Counted from the stretch's first letter, positions 14,092-25,764 are shown. The stretch: DNA of 64,000 bases from Saururus chinensis (GCA_035235625.1 CP141148.1:14757057-14821056); one strand, 5' to 3'. The notes: generated by a model from the sequence alone, not told the origin. Numbers and translations are program-made.

Positions 14092-15531
14092 TGTTGTTAC
14101 GTCTGAAACAAGACTATGAAGAAGTCAAATTCAGATTTATTTTACTTGCCAATTGTAGTAGACAAGGTTGATTCACAGGGAAAACCTTGTGCAATAAAGA
14201 AAATAGTTACGAAGAAATAGAGGAAGAAAAATTAAGAAAGAAAGAGTAGAAAAGTATTGAGGGAATAACAAGTTAAGAAATCAAGATGAGAAAACACTAA
14301 GGCATTAAGGATCATTGTAACATCTAATGATGTTCTTCATGTATCATGTTATCTCAGTTAGAATTGAATGAAGATTCTATCTAACCGGAAGATATGAACA
14401 TTAAAATTAAAACTAAAGATAGAAAATGCTTTGGATAGATGAAGGATCAAAATAATTGTCTCTTCAAGATTTCTATGTATCCAAATCACAAAAGATCAAG
14501 AAGGAGAGCTTTCAAGCATCTTATGTATCCAAATCACAAAGAAACAAGAAAAAGAACAATATTAAATAAACATCACTTCAAATAAACAATACTTACTTGA
14601 AACTATTGATGAAACATGAAAAGAACTCCATTAGATTATTACAAATCACCTCTAGCTTTAGCTTGAGAGCTTAGAAAGCCATTATAATAAAACTAAAAAT
14701 AAAATTACAAAATGAAAGAAGAAAATACGAGAAGAGAGCTCCAAAGAGGAGAGAGTGCCCCTTCTATCACGTCCACCCCTCTATTTATAGGAATAGAAGG
14801 GGTTGCTTCAAAGAGGAAAGTGAAATCAAATCTCTAGATTGCATCCTGATTGATTGCCTGATTGGTTGCTTCTTTGGCAGTGATTAGATACTAAATAAAT
14901 CAAATAAATCTATGATTTATTTATCAAATAAGTATCTTTGAATATTCCTTTAAATATCCAATCAGCCTCATTGTCTTTCTTTATGTGTATCAATTAAAAT
15001 CAATGAAAATATTCTTTGTGCTGGCCTCGGGTTAGTTTACTAGCTGTCTGATTGCATTCCAGATTCGACCTATATATCTTCGAAATTTAGAATTTTGTCC
15101 TGAAATAAGACTTATAGCCACGGAAGTCTTCTTTCCAATGCATCTAGAATTGTATCAATCCGAATTATACAACGAAAGATATGGTCAAAATACTATAGCT
15201 GTGTCAATCTGTCCGAATCAGCTTCTTTCCTAATTTAGTTCTCTTGATGCAAATATCAAATCAAACGGGTCCACAAGGTTGTGCTCGACCATTCCATGTA
15301 TGTTTAGACCATTAGGAGCTCATTCTTGACCTTTAAATAACGTTGGGTAGTTGGGCTTCACTTCATATTCCAGTTGGATCCTGTTGAAGCCTGTTTAGAC
15401 ATGTAAACTCAATTAAGGTCCAACTAACCTATTCAAAACATAAATAGCCCAAATAAGCAATGAATTAATACAAAATAGGATTGCAACTTGAAATTTAAAA
15501 ATATTTTATTGAACATTATTTCAGTGCATCA
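14092..15531 (-). mobile_element. Solo LTR S2, inverted relative of S1, TSD CAAAT
   Basis: 1440 bp. The plus strand runs TGTTGTTACGTCTG to TTCAGTGCATCA, the reverse of S1's ends. Perfect 5-bp TSD CAAAT at 14087-14091 and 15532-15536. Minus-strand TATA box CTATAAATAG at 14781-14790. The uninterrupted target is preserved in the paralogous LTR copy B near 23490 (TCAATTCCAAATCTGACTC), which confirms both the ends and the TSD. Confidence 0.93.
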
Positions 15532-15659
15532 CAAATCCGACTTGACTTTCACACTAATCTAACCTGACTTTAATACTAACATCATCCAGGAAGTTTCAAC
15601 ATGGTTTTCATAATCAAAATTAGCTAATTACATTACATATGCCCTCATATGTTTTAACA

Positions 15660-15733
15660 ATCTCCCCCTTTGGCTATTTCATGACAAAACCCTACAATTA
15701 TGAAAATCAAAAATTACAACTCTTGACAATTTA
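15660..15733 (-). other. PPT and short internal fragment of the SIRE-like element
   Basis: The minus strand reads a purine-rich PPT (AAAGGGGGAGA) directly upstream of LTR copy A. The adjoining ACAACTCTTGA block is shared with the region right of copy B (23675-23690). The internal region is then cut off by a Reina-like LTR at 15734. Confidence 0.7.
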
Positions 15734-16060
15734 TGTCATGTATGCCTAGCAGAGACCACTTGGAGACAATTCCTGCCCTTGATTGCCTTGATGTTACTTT
15801 CCATTTTTAGAACTTGCTATGTTTAGGACTTTACTTTGCAATTTTTACCTTTCTAGGTTTGATAATCCATAATGTAAGAGAATAATGTATTTCAAATTGT
15901 AATAGGTTGGTTGTGGGCCCATCTAGTTGGCTAGAGTCCTACAGCTAGCATGCCCTCCCCTTGGGGGATAAAACTTGCTTTATTCCCCCTTTGTCTAGTT
16001 CCTCCCATTTCTTTTGATTTGAAGCTAGGTACCGCTTATGTTCCAATCTGAAACATAGCA
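15734..16060 (+). mobile_element. Reina-like gypsy 5' LTR (R1)
   Basis: About 327 bp, TGTCATG...CATAGCA, followed directly by a tRNA-Met-type primer binding site. It shares the phrase AGGTACCGCTTATG near its 3' end with the 339-bp LTR at 18219 and resembles the LTRs at 20164 and 60083 in length and layout. It is too diverged from the 20164 LTR to be its partner. Confidence 0.7.
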
Positions 16061-16061
16061 T

Positions 16062-16074
16062 TGGTATCAAAGCC
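16062..16074 (+). other. Primer binding site (tRNA-Met type) of R1
   Basis: TGGTATCAAAGCC, one mismatch from the common plant TGGTATCAGAGCC, one base after the LTR end. Confidence 0.85.
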
Positions 16075-16088
16075 TTTGACCAGAGCTA

Positions 16089-16681
16089 TGGTTAGAGGCA
16101 AATAACCAGCAACAACTCCAAAAAAACTAGGCCAAGAAACCCATTGACATCATTGATGAGTAGCCACCTTAGATTGCTAACATAAATGCTGCCATAGTTT
16201 TGGTGATGTAGGAACAAATGAATGTGAATTTCAAACAATTGATTGCAGCCTTTGTTCAGCATCGACCAACTCCCTTGGCTCCATTAATGGCCATGCCCTA
16301 CTAGGTTGGCTCTAAGATGGGTGGACCTTATTAGCCACCTGTTTCTCATGCTCCCGGTCTCCAGACACCAATTGACAAGCTTGTTTGACCTCATCCATCG
16401 GGTTGCAATTTGGCTCTATCGACCAAATTAAGAAGAAGGTTGTTCAACCCAAGTAGAACGAGGCACACCAAGTGTTCGGAAAAATGCCCAAATGAACACC
16501 CACTTCCAAAATTTGCCCTGGGACCATGAGGATTATTGGGAGGCACATATTCTGACAAGGAATGACTTCAAATCCACCTAGACGGAGACACCTCTATATG
16601 GATCCAAAGCTATGAGGAAGTTCGCTTTCCAACATGGGTCACTTTTTCTAATGAATCCTATGTTCACTTTGGCCCTAATGA
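16089..16681 (+). pseudogene. Reina-like gag remnant (R1), truncated
   Basis: ATGGTTAGAGGCAAA at 16089 parallels the start of gag in the element at 60490. Downstream text aligns in order with that gag: a FEKMP/FGKMP-like block near 16480 and an NE...FGPN-like block near 16650. Many stops. The gag ends abruptly at 16681, where the terminus of a long minus-strand LTR begins, so this insertion split it; the rest of pol is not found nearby. Confidence 0.7.
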
Positions 16682-17262
16682 TGTTATGCCCCGACTCGAA
16701 AAATTGACCGGACCGGGGGTTGTTCAGCAAACAAAATCTGATAAATTAAATTAAATTAAATAGAAAAATTAAAACGAGACCAATCAGGAGCGGCAGACTC
16801 TGTGTATGAGAGTTATAACATTCTTCTATACACTATGGAACTTTAGCGTTCCGTTGCACGTAGTTCAGAACAAACCTAATTTTATAATTAATTTCGATTG
16901 GGCCAACGTCCCCCTGTCGTTGGTTACCTACATACCTATTGGATAACATTACAATATTATTCCAATACGATCAGATCTGAATGTAGTTCTATCTAACAAC
17001 TAATACATACATTAGACAACACAAAACCATATACATTAAAATATGTATATCCTTGTAACCGAATAAATCATTTAGAGTAATGAAAATTTCATAAATCATC
17101 GGAGTAGGATGGAAGCCAATAAATTAGGAGAATTACACATCTCACATAGGTGAACAAAACACTAGTAGAATCACACATGCCACTCTATTACTGAGTGGAA
17201 CAAAATACGCAATAGATCATATTGGATCATATCAGATTTCATCCGACAATACCGATCATATC
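16682..17262 (-). mobile_element. Fragment of long LTR LX
   Basis: The left end TGTTATGCCCCGAC is the reverse complement of a typical long gypsy LTR 3' end (...GTCGGGGCATAACA). The segment 16870-17130 matches 5210-5430 in L2. It is broken at 17263 by the end of another LTR of a different family. No continuation of LX was found to the right. Confidence 0.6.
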
Positions 17263-18218
17263 TGTCACGCCCAGGCACCCGCTTGACCCAAGCCGAACCC
17301 GGTCCAAGGGATGGTTGAAGCACACAGGGGTGACAATTGTTGGTTTGTTTAACATAGCAGATGATTTTAACCCATTTAATGGGGTGAAATTCACATACGG
17401 ACTGCGCACCCTTAAACCTTTGTGAAAGAGACATAAGGAAAATAAAAGAGGACTTTAACTTTTAATTAGTCCATTAATCATATACCCATAAATTTAAAAT
17501 CTTGAGCCAACATGTGGCTCAAAATCAGAAAGTCTGAAACAGATATAAAATCATAAGAAATACACGAGTCTTAAACAAGAAACACCATACATGATGTTAT
17601 ATAATCATAATAGTATAAATCAAAAGACATAACAAGGTCCAAAGGCAGCCATGCCTACTCCTATGCTCTCCCCGATTGTTCCTCATACAAAGGGTCTTGG
17701 TTAACTGGATGTCACGCCATGAAGCCCCAAAACCAAAACACAAAAAGTGGGGTGAGTAAAACTTAGTATGGTTTGAAAAATTGTAACATTAATTAGAAAA
17801 CAGCTATGACACATCTACATGGTAATTCAGATCCACATTTCATATAATATCCCAATATTTGATTAATTCTCTTACCATACCTCCACTTACCTATAAGTAA
17901 TTATCATGCATACAAGTAGCTCATACATACTGATCATGACATGAATAATCACATAATGACATAACATCCATCCTGTATAATAAGTGATTCTCACCCAATC
18001 ACATCATGTATAATAATCACATATAAGCTGCATGAGAAGTATCTCTAACACACATTCAGATTATGGATAAACATCACATATAACCTGCATGAGAAGTGTC
18101 TCTGCCTTACATTCTAATCATGTGTAAACATCACATATAACTTGCATGAGAAGTGTCTCCACCACACAATCATATCATGCATATTCATCACATTTAACCT
18201 ACATGAGGATTGTCTCTA
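17263..18218 (-). mobile_element. Fragment of long LTR LY (minisatellite family), copy 1
   Basis: The left end TGTCACGCCCAGGC is a reversed LTR 3' end. The segment 17510-17770 is homologous to 38420-38680, including GGGTGAGTAAAACT, which on the minus strand is the AGTTTTACTCACCC region found in many long plant gypsy LTRs. It then enters a 57-bp minisatellite and is cut at 18219 by a Reina-like LTR. Confidence 0.65.
18010..18218. repeat. 57-bp minisatellite in LTR LY copy 1
   Basis: About 3.6 copies in exact 57-bp register (starts near 18011, 18068, 18125 and 18182). Core word GCATGAGAAGTGTCTC. The last copy is cut by the LTR at 18219. The same unit recurs at 38853-39150. Confidence 0.9.
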
Positions 18219-18557
18219 TGTTGTGCCCAATGTGTGCATAAGCGGTACCTTGCATGAATCACGCAAAGAAGGAGGAAGTAAGAAGAAATGGGAGGAACTG
18301 AATATTCTATGGCATAAGGAAAAAAAGCAAGGAGGAAGACGACCCATATATGGAAGCCATGCCTCTCTCCTTGGGGGTCGGGCTAGCTAGTGGGCCCGAC
18401 TAATCCGCGAGGACACTAGCTGGCCCGTTACAACTTACTAATCAAAATATCCAACTAAACTACTTATTGCATAAGAAAATATGAAACTAAATAGCCTAAT
18501 GTAATCAAATAGCAGACCAACGTAGTGGGAAGAGAGCCCGGGTGAACGTGCATAGCA
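18219..18557 (-). mobile_element. Reina-like 3' LTR (R2), minus orientation
   Basis: 339 bp. The plus strand begins TGTTGTGCCC and ends GTGCATAGCA. On the minus strand a purine-rich PPT (GCGTGGTGAAG) precedes the LTR start, as in the plus-strand copy at 20164. By eye roughly three quarters identical to that copy, sharing AACGGGCCAG and CGGGCCCACTAG. Confidence 0.85.
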
Positions 18558-19256
18558 CTTCACCACGCTTCTGCTATTCGCCTTGACCCCAAGGTGACCA
18601 TGTTGGGTAGCGAGCCATCAACTCATCCTCTGACATCCAAGTGGTGTCCTCAAGTGGCTGGCCCTGCTAAGAAATGAGCACCTCTGTAATAATGTGGCCA
18701 AAATGGCGAGCCCAACTCTCATCAAGCACTAAGGCTGGAATAGGTTATGCAGGAGGGCCCTGTCCCATCAAAGGAGGTGGAGCATCGATAGCTAGAGAGG
18801 TGTCACCCACATAGCGGTAGAGTAGGGAGACATAGAAGACAGGGTGGACCAATGAGCCAGACAGTAGGGCGAGATGGTAGGCCACCGGGCCAATGCGTTC
18901 GACAACAGCATACGGCCCATGGTAACGGGGGTGAGCTTGGTATGCTCTAGCTAGAATAAGGTGGTCTGATGCCGAGGAAGGATAGAGATATAGACCATGT
19001 TGCCCATGGCAAACTACTGATAAACATGCTTTCTTTCATAGATCTATTTCATCGGATTCTGAGCAACGGAGAACCTCATCTTGTGTCTGGAGCATATAAT
19101 TGACCTCAACAACAGAAGAGCGGTGAGGAACGTATGATAACACGGTTAAAGGTGGGTGGCCATACAATACCTCAAAAGGAGTGAGCCATGTGCTAGTGTG
19201 AAAGGAGGTGTTGTACGACCATTCTGCCCATGGAAGAAGCTGGAGCCACCAACGGG
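18558..19256 (-). pseudogene. Reina-like integrase C-terminus and chromodomain (R2)
   Basis: Minus-strand text, read right to left: end of the integrase core (WSYNTSFHTSTWLTPFEVLYG, 19190-19150), then LSPRYHGPYAVVERIGPVAYHL-like (18940-18850), VHPVFYVSLL (about 18820) and a chromodomain-like end with EDTTWMSEDELMARYP (18660-18590). The PPT and LTR follow. Stops are present. Retroviral integrase joins cDNA to host DNA, and a C-terminal chromodomain marks chromoviruses. It is joined head-to-head with a plus-strand copy of the same region at about 19256. Confidence 0.85.
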
Positions 19257-20163
19257 GCTGAGTATTGTGTCCGATTGCGACCGGGTATTTCTCTCTCAGT
19301 TTTGGTGGGAGTCCTTTGCACTCAAGGGCACTACTCTTCACATGAGCACTGCATATCATCCGCAGATGGACGAATAGACAGAGGTGGTGAACCGCTGCCC
19401 TCAAACAGTACATACGGTGCTTCTCCATGACTCAGCCACGCAGGTGGCTCCAGCTTCTCCCATGGGCGGAATGGTCGTATAACACCGCCTTTCACACAAG
19501 AGCAGGGTTCACTCCTTTTGAGGTTTTGTATGGGCGTCCTCCACCGACCATATTGTCATATGTTCCTCACTGCTCTTCTTATCGCTGAGGTGGACTACAT
19601 GCTTCAAACACGGTACGAGGTCATCTGCTAGCTTAAGTCAAACTTAGCATCGGCTGAGAATCAAATGAAACAAGTGTATGATAAGAAGCATGTTGATCAG
19701 GAGTTTAACGTGGGCGACTTGGTCTACATCTCAGTTCTTCCTCAATGCGAGACCAATTTATTTTAGGCGGAGCATTCCAAGATAGTCTCACGTTACCATG
19801 GGCCTTATGCTATTGTGGAGCGAATTGGTCCAGTGGCTTACCGTTTCGTCCTATCGCCTGGCTCCTTGGTCCACCCACTCTTCCATGTCTCCTGACTCTG
19901 CTGTTGTGTGGGTGACACAACCTTTGCTACCATTGCACTGCCTCAACCATTGATGGGACCAATCCCTTCCGATGATCCCACACCCGCCTCGGTGCTCAAT
20001 AAACATCGGGCTTGCCATTTTGGCCACATTGTTAAAGAGGTGCTCGTTTCTTAGCAAGGCTAGCTACTTGAGGATGCCACATGGATGTCAGAGGACAAGT
20101 TTATGGCTCTCTACCTAGCTTGGTTGCCTTGAGGTCAAGGCGAATAGCAAAAGCGTGGTGGAG
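19257..20163 (+). pseudogene. Reina-like integrase and chromodomain (R3)
   Basis: Starts inside the integrase core with IVSDCDRVFLSQFWWESF (19260-19315) and STAYHPQMDE near 19345; the family expects STAYHPQTDGQTE here. It continues with frameshifts through the TPFEVLYG equivalent (about 19510), VHPLFHVS-like (19870) and a chromodomain-like ATWMSEDKFMALY (20080-20115). A GCGTGGTGGAG polypurine tract precedes the 3' LTR. RT and RNase H are missing. It starts about 170 bp further upstream in pol than the opposed minus-strand copy. Confidence 0.85.
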
Positions 20164-20506
20164 TGTTGTGCACATCTACCCAGGCACACTTCCCTCTCTG
20201 TTGACCTTCTAGATGTTCGCACTAGGCTATTTTCTTTATTTTATGCTTCTATAATAACTTGTAGTTACTTGGATATTAATGTAGTAGTGTGTAACGGGCC
20301 AGTTAGTGACCCCACCGATTAATCGGGCCCACTAGTTGTCACAACCCCCAAGGAGAGTCACGGCTTCCCTATAAGGGTCATCTTCTTGCTTGCTTATGTT
20401 TTTATGCAATTGATAATTCAGTCTTCTCCCTCTTCTTCTCTACTTCTTTCCCTTTCCTTTGCGTTAATCATGCGAGGTACCGTTCATGCCCAAGTCGGGC
20501 ACAACA
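20164..20506 (+). mobile_element. Reina-like 3' LTR (R3)
   Basis: 343 bp with inverted ends TGTTGTGC...GCACAACA. Followed immediately, with no recognisable TSD, by copia reverse transcriptase coding sequence. The flank left of the opposed LTR at 18219 (CTCTA) does not match the right flank (ATGCA), so the pair is not one simple insertion. Confidence 0.9.
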
Positions 20507-21960
20507 ATGCAATGCAAGAGAAATTAGAGCATATTACTATGACTGATGTTTGGTTTCTTGTCCCTAGAGCCAAGCAATGTAATCATAGGTATAAAGTTGA
20601 TTTACAAGAACAAGACAAATGAACAAGGTAATGTGGTAAGAAACAATGAAAGATTGGTTGCTCAAGGCTATACATAGGTAGGAGGTATTGATTTTGATGA
20701 AACTTTTGCTCCTATTGCTAGACTTGAATCTATTAGATTGCTTTTTACTATGGCTTGTTATTTAAAATTTAAAGTATAACAAATGGATGTCAAGAATATT
20801 TTTCTAAAAAAAATCTTGAAAGAAGAAATCTATATTGAACAACCTAAGGGTTGTATTGACCCTTATCATCTTGATTATGTGTATAAATTGAAGAAAATTT
20901 TGTACGGATTGAAACAAGCTCTAAGAGCATGATATTGTAAATTGACACAATATCTTACAAAGTAGGGTTACACAAGAGGTGGTGTTGATAATACATTGTT
21001 TGTAATGAAATATGAAAAGCATGTTGTGATGGTACAAATATATGTGGATGACATCAACTTTGGCTCTACAAATGATAAACTTGCCAAACTTTTGAAACAA
21101 AAATGAGTAAGGAATTTGGAATGGGTATAAAATGTTTACTAGCTTATTTTCATGGTTTACCAGTACGCCAAACTGATTTTGGGATCTTCATCTCACAATC
21201 AAAATTTTCTAAAGTTATGGAGATGCAATTAAGACTTCAAGATGCAAAATATGCCAACCCCCATGTTTCATTTTGTCAAGCTAAGTAAGGATGCTTTAGG
21301 TAAATCTATTAAACAAACCTTATATAGAAGCATGATTGGTAGTCTTTTGTATTCAACTACTAGTCCCCTACATCTTTGCTTAAGTGCAAGAGTATATGCT
21401 AGATATCAAGCTGATCTTAAAGAATCCCATATGATTATTTTTAAAAGAATAATGAAATATGTGCATGGATCTATAGGATATGGTTTATGGTTTCCATTTA
21501 ACACTATTTTTGAATTAGTAGGATATTAAATGCTGATTGGGTAGGAAATATAAATGATAGAAAAAGTTCCTCATACGTTGTTTTTATGTAGAAAATTGCT
21601 TAGTTTCTTTACATAGTAAAAAAATAAAGTTGTGTTTCCTTATCAACTGCTGAAGTTGAATATGTGGCTCTAGTAGTGGTTGTAAACAATTAATGTGGAT
21701 GAAAATAATGTTATTTGATTATGGAATCCATCATGGCAAGATGACTTTATATTTTTGCAATCAAAGTTTAATTGACATTTATTTAAATTTCTTTTACATT
21801 CTTGTACAAAACAAATTGACATTCGACATTGTTTTATTCGAGATTTGGTTTAGGATTAAATTGTTAACTTATGACATATTTCAACAGAGTTTTAATTGGT
21901 TGATGTTTTCACAAAACCATTGGATTTCAACAAGTTCATTAACCTTATGAAAGTCATTGG
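20507..21960 (+). pseudogene. Copia reverse transcriptase-RNase H remnant
   Basis: Ty1/copia order in broken frames: a QEKLEHI..TDVWFLVPRAKQCN-like RT start (20508), VAQGYTQVGGIDFDETFAPIARLES (20660-20730), QMDVKNIFL (20780), YGLKQALRA (20900-20930), catalytic YVDDI (21040), MIGSLLYST (21330), RNase H STAEVEYVAL (21645) and the terminal TKPLDFNKFINLMKVIG (21915-21960). Gag, protease and integrase are absent; the left junction is the Reina-like LTR. The orientation is opposite to both SIRE-like LTRs, so it is not their internal region. Confidence 0.9.
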
Positions 21961-22329
21961 ATTTACTTACCTAAAGTAATTTTATAAGAGATTATTGTCC
22001 TTATTTTGATTGAAAATCTTTGGGGACATTAGAAACAATAAAAATTGTTTTCAATTTTTATGTTTTTGATAGTTTGGTTTGACCTAGTATGCCTAGTATT
22101 TAGTTGATTTAATTTCAGAAAAATAAAAAAATTTTAGTTTGTGTGTTTTCAAACATAATCCCTGTATATCAAATGAAACACACTGCAATTGTAAAGGTAT
22201 TGAACAATAGTGGGTCACATATGCAATGCATGATGGATACAATCCTAGGTCAAGACAACAAGTTGCATATCAATTAAGTAAAGCTTCAAGATTTATAATA
22301 ATACTTGATGTATTGTCGATTTACTGAAA
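21961..22329. other. Post-RNase H spacer, unassigned
   Basis: AT-rich sequence after the copia stop. It may be the 3' spacer of that element, but no PPT or LTR start could be fixed. Confidence 0.4.
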
Positions 22330-23610
22330 GACTTAGTAATCACTATGAGTATAATATCTATCTAATAACCTAGTGGATCACTAGATCGCCCCTAGTCAAA
22401 TATCAACAAGGATAAAAACTACGAGTTCTGGCCTCTTTGCTTAAAATTTTTATACATAGCGGAATCAAATAAATATTCTCTCAAATCTCACTTATGATAT
22501 ATCAATCAACCAACCACCATCATTCAATTCACACATGAACACAATAATTTAACATAGAGAACATTAACACATGCAAAAAACCATGGCAGTTCTAATAGAA
22601 CCGAATTAATGCAATACAAACCAAGACTTTACATTGATACAAACAAACTACCAACCGTATTTAGACTCTAATAAAATTCATTTTCTTTGGATCATTGTTG
22701 CGGACTTTCAAGTCTTCTCCCTCAAATACTTGAAACTTCTTCTTTTATCCATTGTCTCTATCTTCTTTTAACATTTAACCAACACCTCTTGTTGTATTGA
22801 CTTTGGCCTTGTGGAATCTTCAATCACCCATTGAAGATTTGTTGCAATACATCTTTGAAATATATATGTACAAACTCATTTAGTTCTGGATTAGCCTCTA
22901 CAATTCACTATGGATTTTCAATTCAAAGCTTCATATAAATTCTCTTTAGAAAATAATATGCAGAGGTATAAACCCTTTTTATCTAATCTCCTCTAAGTTT
23001 TATTCTCTAATTTTGGGATTTCTAAACCCTTATATAACTCTTTAAGTTGGTCTAGGTCTTGTACTTGAAATGATCGTAATGGCTTAATTAGTGTAACCTG
23101 TTCTTAAAATGATCGATTGTTCACTGTTTTTTTTTGTGCACGAAACTTCAAGCGATTAATCGATTCACGAAAGCGATCGATCGATTCACCAAAATGATCT
23201 GTCAATAACTCTTAGCTTCGTTTTGCACACGGCAAAATTAAGTACTGATCAATTGTTTGGTCTTCATATTTTATAGCATTTGATCTTCTACATGTAATTT
23301 AACATTTTATCCTTTTCATCCTAAAACCTTCTGAAATATCTAAAATCACTTTTGAAACTTCTCAAAGTGATTTTTGCATGTGAATGTGATATAAATAAAC
23401 TTTAAAAACCTTCAATAATCTTTAGTCCTTTGTCTTGATCAATAAGAAAATGCCTGCTCCTATTTTTTGAGTTTGTCAATTCCAAATCTGACTCAACCAG
23501 AATAGCCTAAAATCAAATTTTAAGACACAATATATACACAAGGTTTCTTCACATAATTTTGATAAAGTAATCAGCCCATAAACTTTACATATAACTCATA
23601 TGTTATTACA
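22330..23610 (-). mobile_element. SIRE-like copia 3' LTR (copy B)
   Basis: On the minus strand the LTR starts TGTAATAACATATGAG at 23610, directly after an AAAGGGAGAGAT purine tract (23611-23625). It is colinear with copy A (11565-15659) but lacks the two nested solo LTRs, keeping an empty S2 site at about 23490. The left boundary is approximate. The internal region to the right is only about 80 bp long before a MITE-like element. Confidence 0.65.
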
Positions 23611-23692
23611 ATCTCTCCCTTTAGCTATTATTATTATTATTATCAAAACACTACATATTTTAAATCAAAATAAAACTACAACTCTTGATATA

Positions 23693-24011
23693 GGGGTGCT
23701 TGGATACTACTTATTAGTTGTAGCAAATCTTAATTTACTTTAATTTGATTAGTTAAATTCATCCACAAATTGCTTTTATGTTTGATCATATATATTATAT
23801 GAATCTGGTTTATAAGAGATTTGTATATGAATTATGTAAATCTTCTAAGGAAGAGATTACTTGGGAAAAAAATTAACCAAAAAACCTTGATGATTCTAAC
23901 AATATATTGTAAATTTAAACATATAAGAATTTTTACATCCAAACGTAATTTAGAGCATTTATGCTTAATCTTAAAAGAATCATGCTGATTAATCTTCATC
24001 CAAACAACCCC
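23693..24011. mobile_element. MITE-like element with GGGGTGCTTGGAT ends
   Basis: 319 bp. Left end GGGGTGCTTGGATAC; right end, inverted, GGGGTTGTTTGGATG (12 of 15 match). Flanked by ATA on both sides (23690-23692 and 24012-24014), a possible 3-bp TSD as made by PIF/Harbinger-type elements. AT-rich interior without coding capacity. Confidence 0.6.
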
Positions 24012-25339
24012 ATAATGCATTAACTTTTAAATTATACAAAATAACTTAACATGATAAAGACTCAATATAAACTCAATTAACTTAAACTCATTTATTTAAA
24101 ATTTAGCTTGAAAATCCTTACATAACCTTATACTTATTCTGCACTCATTTAAAATTAAATTGATTTGGATAGTAATATTGTAACCCATCCTAAGATCAGT
24201 TCACCACTAAAGCCTACATTCTAGTTGGCATTTAGGTTATTAGGTTAATTAGAGTTATTAAGTATTTTTTTTTAATTTGGGCCTTAGGTGCCTAATGGTA
24301 AATTCATGAGTTCATCTACTTAAGTGTAAAGACATGGCCTAATCTGGGTATTGAATAAATAATCTATTTTTTAACTCTCTTATCTTCTCTTTCTTCTTTG
24401 CCTCTCCCTCCTTTTTGACTGTTATGCCGCTCTCTCTCCCCTTTCCCAACCATCTTACACTACTTCTTTCCCCTTCCCCAGCTGCTAGGTTGGCCATTGT
24501 GCTGCCTAGACCTAACCAAACGCTTCTCCCATCATTCATATATATGAAAGATGAAGATCCAACAATTCAAATATATTGTGTTTTGCAGCAAAAGGAACAT
24601 GTTCCAGATAACTTCACATATCCGCTGCCAAGCACCACTATCCGCTGGCACTCTGGCAACCATTGCCCCGGTATATCCCCGTTGAATGGCTGGTCGGCAG
24701 AAGCGTGACAGTCACGAGCCCTTGGGGGTGGTGCACCAATTAAAAATCAAAACTTTATCAACAATCTACACAATCAAGCATGTAAATACAAATTACTAAG
24801 CAGTAAACTATCCACCAAAGAGTATGCAATAAGATAAAATTGAATTAAGGAGCAAGGACATACTGACTTTGGGCTGATCAGCCCCTAGCACACCCACAAA
24901 TCCTTCATGACACCAATTGTATGCAATTGATCTCAAGAGAATCAAGAAGAGAACGAGATTTACCTTAGTATGTGTTTATCCCTCTACAACCTTATTTCTG
25001 GATGAAAATCATAGCAAAAGATTGCCCCAAAGCACCTCCTTGAGGCCACAAATCAGTGAGCAAAAGTCCTCCACTCTTGCACCACGCTCTAAGGAGGATT
25101 TGACAAGAAGGAGAGGGGCAGCCAGCAGTTTTTCTCCCGAAAACTTGAGGAGGCCTCACCAATGTGTGAGAGAGGGGGGACGACTAGGGAGAGAGAGGAG
25201 AGGGGGATGTCCAAAACTGATTAGGGCTTCTCGTCTCCCTTTTTTCCCTTTTATACCCCTTCTTAATCACCTCCTAATTGGGCCTATAATTGGGCTTACG
25301 TGAATGGGCTTCTTTGCTGAGTTTTTCTGATTTAACTAA

Positions 25340-25764
25340 GAGGGTCATACACAATGGGAGCGGGCTTTGTCTCTCAGAGCCCACGGAGGCCTAGACTCCC
25401 TACACACAGCCATCTGTCACAATTGTTGGACCATGGTATGGGCTCCGAATGGTTTAGTCCAACGTTGTCATGGTCTGGGTGAACCGGTACAAGGTCCAAG
25501 GGTGGTGGGGGCGGTCGCACCGACCCCATATGTGCCTTCGTTGCACTAATTCGATTGGGACCTGCCGATGTCACACACGCACACTATGCATTCAACTAGG
25601 TCATGCATTAACATGTTGTGGGGCCTAGGTGCACAAATTATGTGTCGATGGTGGGACCTATGTTAGCGGGGGGTCGACCCTGTCACAGGCTTAGCCATGT
25701 GCAGGGGGTCTAGGCCTCTGCAGGCTCTGAGAGACAGAGCCTGCTCCCGTTGTGTATGACTCTC
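25340..25764. mobile_element. Small element with ~80-bp terminal inverted repeats
   Basis: The left arm (25340-25420) and the inverted right arm (25683-25764) share GTCATACACAA.GGGAGC, TGTCTCTCAGAGCC and AGGCCTAGA in the same order. Total 425 bp. No clear TSD. The interior (25421-25682) has no ORF of note. Possibly a MULE-derived MITE; classification is open. Confidence 0.75.

Larger units (their letters stand above)
11565..15659 (-). mobile_element. SIRE-like copia LTR (copy A) with two nested solo LTRs
   Basis: The minus-strand start of the LTR is at 15659. It is preceded on that strand by a purine tract (AGCCAAAGGGGGAGA) typical of the 3' polypurine tract of SIRE-type copia elements, so this is a 3' LTR. 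Copy B at 22330-23610 has the same layout and the same TCAATTCCAAAT and GATTGTTCACTGTTT blocks. Without the two nested LTRs copy A is about 1.28 kb, as copy B. The left boundary is approximate; the last clearly shared words with copy B are CGCCCCTAGT and ACTACGAGTT (11600-11655). Confidence 0.65.

Noticed and set aside
15734-20506. LTRs at 15734 and 20164 as a pair of one element
   Set aside because: They are strongly diverged and the intervening order (gag, foreign LTRs, inverted halves) does not fit one element.
20507-23610. Copia RT at 20.5-22 kb as the internal region of the SIRE-like LTRs
   Set aside because: RT is on the plus strand while both LTRs and their PPTs are minus; both LTRs have PPTs on their right, so they are 3' LTRs of two elements.
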